Below, in pieces: positions 58,317 through 64,000 of a DNA stretch of 64,000 nucleotides. The translations under genes and the position numbers were made by a program. Origin of the DNA: Haloferax marinisediminis (lineage in GTDB: Archaea > Halobacteriota > Halobacteria > Halobacteriales > Haloferacaceae); assembly GCF_009674585.1 (NCBI RefSeq), contig NZ_WKJP01000005.1:62001-126000 (forward strand), written 5' to 3'. The notes under the pieces are model-generated. The model did not search any database and was not told where the DNA came from. It saw only the letters and a program-made list of their open reading frames with translations. The first letter of the stretch is position 1. Every line of letters begins with the position of its first letter.

Positions 58317-59396
58317 ATGCGCTACCTGTTCTTTACAAACACGCCTGCCCACGTCCACCTCTACAAATACGCTGTCAGAGAACTCCAACGGCAAGGACAC
58401 GACGTGCTCATCCTCGGCCGTGACTACGGGTGTACGAAAGACCTCCTCGAGTACTACGACCTCCCCCACGAAATCTACGGGTCCTGTGGGACGACCAAGT
58501 ACTCGCTGTTCAAATCGCTCCCCTTCCACTACGTGAACATCTTCAGGGAAGTCCGTCGGTTCAAGCCGGACCTCATCTTCGGGATGGGTGGATACGCGGC
58601 GCACGCGGGTGCCGTGTCGCGGACGCCGGTCGTCCTCGTCATCGACTCTGAGCCGACGTCACTGGACCACCTGGTCTCGCGTCCCTTCGCGAAGGCGATA
58701 CTGACCCCACACACGTTCGGCAAAGAGATTTCGGAGAACCACTACCAGTTCCGCGGGTTCAAAGAGACGGCGTATCTCCACCCCGACGTGTACGAACCGT
58801 CGGTGGATATCCGCGACGAACTGGGCCTCGATCCCGACGAGAAGTTCGTCGTCGTCCGCTTCAACGCGTTCGGCTCCCACCACGACGTCGGCCATCAGGG
58901 GTTCACTCCCGAGCGTCGACGAGAACTCATCGAGATGTTGAGTGCCCACGCGACAGTGTTCGTCCTCGACGAGAGCAAAGAACGGAACGACGGCGACGTC
59001 GACACGCGTCCGTTCGACTTCCATCCCGCCCTCGTCCACGACGTCTTAGCCGAAGCGGACCTGCTCGTCGCAGACACACAGACCATGGTCACCGAGGCCG
59101 CATTGCTCGGGACACCGGCGATTCGGTCGAACTCGTTCGTCGGTGAGAACGATATGGGGAACTTCATCGAACTCGAAGCACACGGACTCATCTCCAACCT
59201 CAAATCGTTCGACGAAGTCATGGAACGAGCAGAGTCGTTGCTCACCGACGATGGTGCCAAACAGCGCTGGCGAGCACGCAGAGACGAGTTCCTCGCAGAC
59301 AAAGTCAACCTGACCGAGGTCATCGTGCAGGTCGCGTTGAGTTACGGGGCCGTCGAGCGGATTGGGTCGCTCTCGCGGCACAGTGTCCCCGCGTGA
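58317..59396 (+). CDS. DUF354-type glycosyltransferase-like protein
   Basis: A 359-residue protein with the GT-B-like DUF354 fold: MRYLFFTNTPAHVHLYKYAV, FGMGGYAAHAGAVSRTPVVL, VIDSEPTSLDHLVS and LLVADTQTMVTEAALLGTPA with SNSFVGENDMGN. This family is found in archaeal glycan clusters and resembles UDP-GlcNAc epimerase/GT28-type enzymes without a proven reaction. The start at 58317 is directly preceded by leader sequence without a clear Shine-Dalgarno. It faces away from the membrane hydrolase and is followed by the second glycosyltransferase after 154 bp. Confidence 0.85.
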   Translation: MRYLFFTNTPAHVHLYKYAVRELQRQGHDVLILGRDYGCTKDLLEYYDLPHEIYGSCGTTKYSLFKSLPFHYVNIFREVRRFKPDLIFGMGGYAAHAGAVSRTPVVLVIDSEPTSLDHLVSRPFAKAILTPHTFGKEISENHYQFRGFKETAYLHPDVYEPSVDIRDELGLDPDEKFVVVRFNAFGSHHDVGHQGFTPERRRELIEMLSAHATVFVLDESKERNDGDVDTRPFDFHPALVHDVLAEADLLVADTQTMVTEAALLGTPAIRSNSFVGENDMGNFIELEAHGLISNLKSFDEVMERAESLLTDDGAKQRWRARRDEFLADKVNLTEVIVQVALSYGAVERIGSLSRHSVPA

Positions 59397-59550
59397 CGGG
59401 TCTCCCGGTGCCCCCGTCGGTAAAATCGGTGTCCTGTCGGCAAAACACACACGCAGAACACACAGTCAACCAATCCATAACTATCCTCCCGAGGACCCAT
59501 TTTTTCGCACGGACTGACGCGGCCGAGTCGCGTCTCACCTCACGCTTCCT

Positions 59551-60609
59551 ATGAATCACAACACGAAACTCCTCATCGTCGGCCCACGAGGGACCGGGGG
59601 TATCGACCAGTACATCACCGAACAGCGCCGGTACCTCGAAGACCGGATGGACGTCCGCCTCTACACGCGGTACACTGCACCCAAAGGGGAGGGTCTCGAA
59701 CGGGCCGCTCGGATGATTCTCTCGTCGGTTCTGGCGATCCTCCTGTTCCCCTTTCAACGTCGCCCGGACATCGTCCACGTCCACTCGTCACACACGTATT
59801 CGTTCTACCGCTCGGCGTTCTTCGTCCTCTTCTCGGCGTACGTCTGGCGCGTTCCCGTAATCCTTCACATCCACGGGTCTTCGTTCGACGAGTTCCTCGA
59901 CACCGACTCGGTTCTCGTTCGGCGACTCCAGTCACTCGTCTTCGAGACGGTCGACGACGTCGTGGTCCTCTCGGAGTACTGGCGCGGCCTCGTCTCCCGG
60001 CGGGCGAGTTCCGACAAGGTACACGTGATGGCTAATGCTGTCGAACCTGCCGAGTATACGCCGACGTTCCAGGCAGACCCTGTCCACATCGTCTTCGTCT
60101 CGAACCTCATCGAGCGGAAGGGTATCGGTGAGTTGCTCGACGCCATCGAGGCACTGGAGTCGATGCCCGACCTCTCGTTCACCGTGAGCATCGGTGGCCG
60201 TGGCCCCTTCGCCGACCGAGCAGCGGCCGTCGCCGAGGCCTACGACAACGTCGAATATCTCGGGTTCCTCTCGGAAGAGGAAAAACAGGACCTCCTCAGT
60301 CGCGGCACTGTGTTCGTCCTGCCAACCTACGCAGAGGGCCTTCCCATCGCGATGTTAGAGGGCATGGCCGGGGGCAACGCCATCGTAACCACGCCTGTCG
60401 GGAGTATCCCCGAAGTCATCACCGAAGACCGAGGTATCCTCGTCACTCCTGGGAATTCTGACGAACTGACTCGGGCACTCGCACGTCTCATCGCCGACCC
60501 AGACGGAGCGGTTCGAATGGGACGGGCGAACCGCGCGTTGATCGAAGAGCGGTACTCGTGGGAATCCAACGCGAACAACCTCGTAGAGATGTACGCACAA
60601 GCGGACTGA
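59551..60609 (+). CDS. Family 4 glycosyltransferase
   Basis: A 352-residue GT-B enzyme. The N-terminal loop IVGPRGTGGIDQYITEQRRY and the helix LILSSVLAILLFPF-like segment (SSVLAILLFPFQRRPDIVHV) precede the nucleotide-binding half: VHIVFVSNLIERKGIGELLD, SIGGRGPFADRAAAVAEAYD and LPTYAEGLPIAMLEGMAGG with the EGxxxxxLEGMA motif typical of GT4. A hydrophobic stretch in the first domain suggests membrane association. It would transfer a sugar to a lipid-linked glycan. Adjacent to the sugar-nucleotide operon, the likely donor supplier. Confidence 0.88.
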   Translation: MNHNTKLLIVGPRGTGGIDQYITEQRRYLEDRMDVRLYTRYTAPKGEGLERAARMILSSVLAILLFPFQRRPDIVHVHSSHTYSFYRSAFFVLFSAYVWRVPVILHIHGSSFDEFLDTDSVLVRRLQSLVFETVDDVVVLSEYWRGLVSRRASSDKVHVMANAVEPAEYTPTFQADPVHIVFVSNLIERKGIGELLDAIEALESMPDLSFTVSIGGRGPFADRAAAVAEAYDNVEYLGFLSEEEKQDLLSRGTVFVLPTYAEGLPIAMLEGMAGGNAIVTTPVGSIPEVITEDRGILVTPGNSDELTRALARLIADPDGAVRMGRANRALIEERYSWESNANNLVEMYAQAD

Positions 60610-60615
60610 GCTTCT

Positions 60616-60635
60616 CCCTTCCCTTCCCTTCCCTT
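60616..60635 (+). repeat. CCCTT tandem repeat
   Basis: Four successive CCCTT units after the glycosyltransferase stop. A pyrimidine-rich tract of this kind could help end transcription, but it may be a simple sequence slippage. Confidence 0.5.
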
Positions 60636-60708
60636 ATGAACGAAGGGGGACGAACGCAGAAGCACGACTGCTCAGAACAGGGAATGTGACTACTGCCCTC
60701 CCCGGAGA

Positions 60709-60945
60709 CTATTTTCGCATATCAATCAATGCCACCCCTGCGAATCCAATAAACATCGTAATCAGTAGGCACAGGACCACGATTAGATACTCACCTAGTT
60801 CAGAGTTCACGAGATGAACACCAAACAGGTTACCGAGTAAGACTCCCAGAAATGCAAAAACTGGCGCGCCAAGAATGACATACTTGGGATTGTTCCAAGC
60901 CTCGTTGTCGAACCCGAATAGTCTAGCTTTTAGCGATTCCCCCAT
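60709..60945 (-). CDS. Small membrane protein, function unknown
   Basis: Start placed at ATG 60945 (MGESLKARLFGFDNEAW), 78 residues; an upstream ATG at 60969 is equally possible and sits just after A/T-rich sequence. It has two membrane segments (VILGAPVFAFLGVLLGNLF and EYLIVVLCLLITMFIGFAGV) and a short charged end. Lower GC than its neighbours and no recognisable motif; possibly a recently acquired gene. Convergent with the glycosyltransferase. Confidence 0.65.
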   Translation of the reverse strand: MGESLKARLFGFDNEAWNNPKYVILGAPVFAFLGVLLGNLFGVHLVNSELGEYLIVVLCLLITMFIGFAGVALIDMRK

Positions 60946-61068
60946 ACCGAAATATGTGCGGTGAGACACATTTAATTGGCGGTCAGTAGGCAGGTCGACC
61001 GATCAACTGATTCAGGACAGAGTGTTCGGAACAGCCGATACTTCGAAAGAATGTCGGGTGAGAACGTT

Positions 61069-62454
61069 TCAGACGGCGGGCTCGATGTTCTGGTTGAGGT
61101 GGAACACGTTATCGGGGTCGTATTGGTTCTTGAGCTTGGCGAGACGCCGGTAGGTGTACTCACCGTAGGATTCGCGGACCCGTTGCGTGCCGTCATCCGC
61201 ATCGAGGAAATTCACGTAGACCCCCTCTCGGTGGGGTTCGAGCGCGTCGAAGAATCGACGGGTCCACGCTGTTTCCGACTCGGCGTACTTCTTCTCCTCG
61301 TCGGGACGCCAGACACCGTTGATGTTGATGTTGTGAGTCGAGTTCCGGCCGGTGTAGGCGGTGGCGTCATCATCGACGCGGCTCACCGCTCCGCCGAGAT
61401 GGAACAGCACCGAGTACGAGCGAGGTGACTCCGCCGAGAACGCGTGGTCGACGAACACGTCGATCAGGCCATCGGACAACTCCGGCAGGTCTGTCGACTT
61501 CCAATAGTAGTGCCATCCATGGGGGACGGTGCTGTCGAGCCCGCCTTGGTGTGCCAGATAGGGCTTGGAGGAGACCAGGTCGAAAAGTGGTGTGCCGTAC
61601 TCACGCAACGGTCGGAGGACGCGTTCACCCTCGTCGACTGGCGCAGCGTAGCAGGTGTTGATGGCCACGGCGGGTCGCCAGTGAAGCTCCTCCGGGACGG
61701 CTGGGAGGGGAGGAATAGTCCCGAACCTGATAACGGTGCCAAGCTCGTCGGGAGCATCCCGCGCGAAGTCACGATAGAATCGTAGCACGTCGGCGGTGTC
61801 GTCCGCCGCCCAGAACACGGGGCCGGCGAGTACAGCGGGACCGACAGGGTGGAGGGAGAACTCGAAGGAAGTCACGATTCCGAAGTTTCCGCCGCCACCT
61901 CGGAGCGCCCAGAACAGGTCCGCATGCTCGTCGTCTGAGGCACGGATGAACTCGCCATCGGCGGTCACTACATCGGCGGAGAGTAAGTTGTCGGCGGTGA
62001 GGCCGTGCTTGCGCATCAACCAGCCGATCCCACCGCCGAGTGTGAGTCCAGCGACGCCGGTGTGGCTGACGATGCCGCCCGTGGTTGCCAAGCCGTGAGG
62101 CTGGGTCTCGTGGTCGACATCACTCCACAGAGCACCGGCCTGTACCCGGGCGGTCCGCGCACGGGGGTCGACCCATACGGCTCGCATCGCTGAGAGATCA
62201 ATAACGATGCCGTCGTCACAGACGGCGGTACCGGCAACATTGTGGCCGCCGCCGCGTACCGCGACTTCGAGGTCGTGTTCCCGTGCGAAGTTCACAGCCG
62301 CAATCACATCGGCGGTACCTGCACACTTGGTGATAATCGCAGGATGGCGATCGATTGTCCCGTTCCAGACTGCACGGGACTCGTGGTAGCCCTTGTCGTG
62401 GGGCTGGATCAGGGTGCCCCGAAGCATTTCCCGGAAGTCGTTAATCGATACCAT
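61069..62454 (-). CDS. FAD-linked oxidase, BBE family
   Basis: A 461-residue flavoprotein of the berberine-bridge-enzyme type. The FAD site begins VRGGGHNVAGTAVCDDGIVI, with the His of GGGHN for covalent 8-alpha linkage. TTGGIVSHTGVAGLTLGGGI lacks the second cysteine, so attachment is probably single. FWALRGGGGNFGIVTSFEF follows, and the C-terminal BBE segment ESYGEYTYRRLAKLKNQYDP closes the fold. It oxidises a sugar, alkaloid-like or amide substrate with oxygen. Codon use appears more relaxed than in neighbours. A bicupin on the same strand lies 168 bp upstream. Confidence 0.92.
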   Translation of the reverse strand: MVSINDFREMLRGTLIQPHDKGYHESRAVWNGTIDRHPAIITKCAGTADVIAAVNFAREHDLEVAVRGGGHNVAGTAVCDDGIVIDLSAMRAVWVDPRARTARVQAGALWSDVDHETQPHGLATTGGIVSHTGVAGLTLGGGIGWLMRKHGLTADNLLSADVVTADGEFIRASDDEHADLFWALRGGGGNFGIVTSFEFSLHPVGPAVLAGPVFWAADDTADVLRFYRDFARDAPDELGTVIRFGTIPPLPAVPEELHWRPAVAINTCYAAPVDEGERVLRPLREYGTPLFDLVSSKPYLAHQGGLDSTVPHGWHYYWKSTDLPELSDGLIDVFVDHAFSAESPRSYSVLFHLGGAVSRVDDDATAYTGRNSTHNININGVWRPDEEKKYAESETAWTRRFFDALEPHREGVYVNFLDADDGTQRVRESYGEYTYRRLAKLKNQYDPDNVFHLNQNIEPAV

Positions 62455-62573
62455 GTTTTACTGTTTCCTACGACACGAATCGCGTTATCCGTTACCGTAG
62501 CACAACGGCTGGTGCATACATCCACTATCTATTGCATTCGGCGTCTGGCAGCGATTGGTGAGGCTTCTACGGG

Positions 62574-62592
62574 CGTGCTGAATACAGGGCGC
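62574..62592 (+). mobile_element. Insertion-sequence-like end 5-prime of the bicupin region
   Basis: CGTGCTGAATACAGGGCGC, identical over 19 bases to the end at 43005. Together with the second motif TCAAACTCTGAGGATTTCAA at 63491-63511 it brackets the whole bicupin gene in a 938-bp segment. In the 70-bp unit at 40263 the same two motifs are much closer together. Confidence 0.5.
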
Positions 62593-62621
62593 AAATTCAG
62601 CAGCCGCCATCGGATACGAAG

Positions 62622-63392
62622 TCACTCCCCGCTGTTGGCTGGCTCATCCACGTGGACAACTCGTGGTTCAGTTCCCGTAAGCCAGAGGAGGTAGTCCTGC
62701 TCATCGTCACTCGGATTGACATCACGGTGGACCAATCCGGGCGGAATATGGAAGAAATCTCCTGCGTGAGCGATTTTTCGCTCGCCATCACCGAGTCCCC
62801 ATTCAACGTACCCCTCGCCGTTGAGCACGTACCCGAAAACGTCGTTGTCGCCGTGGTGATGCCAACTCGATTCGATTCGTCCCGTGGCGTGGCCACGGAT
62901 CTGCTGAACGGCGGCGTCGGGAAACGGTGTCAGCCGGGTGAGGTTCTCAAGTATACCCGTTGGGATGAGGTCGTCCGTGCCAGCCACCCTGGGTTCTCGG
63001 GCGGGAAGTCGTAACGGGGGTTCCTTAACCGAGACCACCGGCATCCCGGAACCGACGAACCCCGCGATGATGACCTGCTCGTCGCCGGTTGGGTTGACGT
63101 TTCGATGAACCACCTCGGCAGGAATATGAAAAAAGTCGCCGGTATCCGCGTCGATACTGTCCTTATCACGGGAACCGTATTCGAACCGTGCCCGGCCCTC
63201 GATGACGACACCGTACACCTCGTGCTCACCGAATGTGTGCCAGCCGGACGTATCGCCACCGCCGAGGCGGGCACGTACCACCAGTACCCGGTCCGTGTAG
63301 AAGGCAATCTCCCAGGTCGTATTCGGTGGCGACACCTCGGATGTGTCGAACTCGGTACTCGCGATCACTTCGACGGCTTGCGAAGGAGCCAT
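62622..63392 (-). CDS. Bicupin protein
   Basis: A 256-residue protein made of two cupin domains. The first has WHTFGEHEVYGVVIEGRARF, with metal-ligand His residues, and DTGDFFHIPAEVVHRNVNPT. The second repeats the pattern as SSWHHHGDNDVFGYVLNGEG and AGDFFHIPPGLVHRDVNPSD, so the domains are duplicates. It could be a metal-dependent dioxygenase, isomerase or a binding protein. Start at 63392 is MAPSQAVEVIASTEFD. It lies inside the two insertion-like ends and 168 bp from the flavin oxidase, so the pair may have moved together or separately. Confidence 0.85.
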   Translation of the reverse strand: MAPSQAVEVIASTEFDTSEVSPPNTTWEIAFYTDRVLVVRARLGGGDTSGWHTFGEHEVYGVVIEGRARFEYGSRDKDSIDADTGDFFHIPAEVVHRNVNPTGDEQVIIAGFVGSGMPVVSVKEPPLRLPAREPRVAGTDDLIPTGILENLTRLTPFPDAAVQQIRGHATGRIESSWHHHGDNDVFGYVLNGEGYVEWGLGDGERKIAHAGDFFHIPPGLVHRDVNPSDDEQDYLLWLTGTEPRVVHVDEPANSGE

Positions 63393-63490
63393 ACCGAAGT
63401 ACAGGTGCTGAATGACGACAAAGCTATCCAGTACTCGGCTCCGGATCGCTTGTGATGGATGGACCCTCTGTCTGTGTCACGCCACACCTA

Positions 63491-63511
63491 TCAAACTCTG
63501 AGGATTTCAAC
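63491..63511 (+). mobile_element. Insertion-sequence-like end 3-prime of the bicupin region
   Basis: TCAAACTCTGAGGATTTCAA plus C, identical over 21 bases to 40312-40332. It lies about 100 bp upstream of the bicupin start on the minus strand. Confidence 0.5.
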
Positions 63512-63589
63512 AGACCTTCTCACGACGATCTATTCGAAAACGATGTACAAGTATACAGAACAGATGGCTCACTCGTAAACGACGCCCAG

Positions 63590-64000
63590 TCACTGAATCT
63601 GTTCGAGGGGGTCGTCATCTTGTGAGTCCGTTTCGTGATTCTCGCCCTCCAACACCTGCTCGTCCGCTGTTGTCTCTCTGGGGTTTGCCAACACGTCCAT
63701 CGTGCTAACTGCCCGTTGAAGGTGTTCTCCCTCCCTGTTGTCAAGCAACACCGCCCCAACGAGTGAGAGGATGCCGGCCAGGACACGGGTGCCGGAGCCA
63801 GCAGCGTGAGGCTGGCCGAGGAGTCGCCGCCCGAGTCGGACGATACCTGCGAGGATCCCCAAGACACCGAGGACGTACATCCCGACGAGCGGGTGTGGTC
63901 CACTGGAGAGGTACTTCACGTGGAGGCGCCAGAGGAATCCTTTGAGGAGCAGGAACGAGAGTCCCGGAACGAAACTCGAGTATCGGATTCCGCTCTCTTC
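63590..64000 (-). CDS. Membrane protein C-terminus, N-terminus cut by window edge
   Basis: The frame is open from base 64000 to the stop at 63590. It reads SGIRYSSFVPGLSFLLLKGF, then FLWRLHVKYLSSGPHPLVGM and LGVLGILAGIVRLGRRLLG, with two hydrophobic segments, then an acidic tail ending DDDPLEQIQ. Such a WR-L-x-K-Y-L amphipathic region followed by membrane helices is seen at the ends of haloarchaeal family 2 glycosyltransferases that act on dolichol lipids, but the catalytic part lies outside the window, so this is tentative. Because the start is missing, the internal ATG at 63919 should not be taken as the real N-terminus. Confidence 0.55.
   Translation of the reverse strand, partial: EESGIRYSSFVPGLSFLLLKGFLWRLHVKYLSSGPHPLVGMYVLGVLGILAGIVRLGRRLLGQPHAAGSGTRVLAGILSLVGAVLLDNREGEHLQRAVSTMDVLANPRETTADEQVLEGENHETDSQDDDPLEQIQ

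Noticed and set aside
1-64000. tRNA, rRNA or other structured RNA genes
   Set aside because: I saw no cloverleaf with a convincing T-arm (GGTTCGAATCC) in a spacer and no rRNA-like sequence; a covariance-model scan would be needed to exclude small RNAs.

Overview
The window is haloarchaeal chromosome or megaplasmid DNA, most like the Haloferax/Halogeometricum group. The evidence is high GC, acidic proteins, twin-arginine lipoproteins, FRHN-type histidine kinases, archaeal type IV pilins, aIF1A, an Orc1/Cdc6 protein and leaderless-looking starts. Placement below family level is not supported. No rRNA, tRNA or CRISPR array was seen. The CDSs at both edges (1-1144 and 63590-64000) run off the window.

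Layout. 1-2.7 kb: truncated MFS transporter, then a CheW-like/soluble MCP pair. 2.9-5.7 kb: zinc-type ABC importer with a palindromic operator at the start of the binding-protein gene. 5.9-16.1 kb: DMT transporter, two tandem lipoproteins, a nuclease-fold-like protein, HiPIP, a Zn/Cd P-type ATPase and a membrane/lipoprotein cluster resembling P19/Tp34 iron systems. 16.3-23.1 kb: PAS histidine kinase overlapping a winged-helix/zinc-ribbon regulator, CPBP protease, nucleotidyltransferase, VOC and SRPBCC proteins. 23.4-25.5 kb: three tandem type IV pilins with the same H-domain. 25.6-30.7 kb: M20 peptidase, class V aminotransferase, YbaK deacylase, threonine synthase, aIF1A.

30.7-35.9 kb is a replicon-maintenance region. 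An orc1/cdc6 gene sits among at least thirteen copies of an Orc-box-like element (core CACCACnATGTCCGCWGT). Oppositely oriented copies flank an A/T-rich stretch, as in archaeal origins. Next come a ParA and a small acidic partner overlapping it by 8 bp, then about 0.8 kb carrying a degenerate array with 9-bp periodicity, a candidate centromere. Two further boxes lie 2-8 kb to the left.

36-46.4 kb: MsrA, CBS protein, FtsX-type permease coupled to a CARDB-like secreted protein, two PQQ-propeller lipoproteins, a winged-helix/PemK-MazF-like pair inside short inverted repeats, SurE and a DUF6544-like protein. 46.7-60.6 kb is a surface-polysaccharide or glycan locus: a small ORF/winged-helix regulator pair, two FemAB-like transferases, an alpha-toroid-like protein, and a six-gene operon in which every junction overlaps. 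That operon contains all five enzyme types needed to make UDP-2,3-diacetamido-mannuronic acid from UDP-GlcNAc, plus a CE4 deacetylase. Two glycosyltransferases follow on the other strand. 60.7-64 kb: small membrane protein, BBE-type flavin oxidase, a bicupin enclosed by insertion-sequence-like ends, and the C-terminus of a membrane protein that may be a glycosyltransferase.
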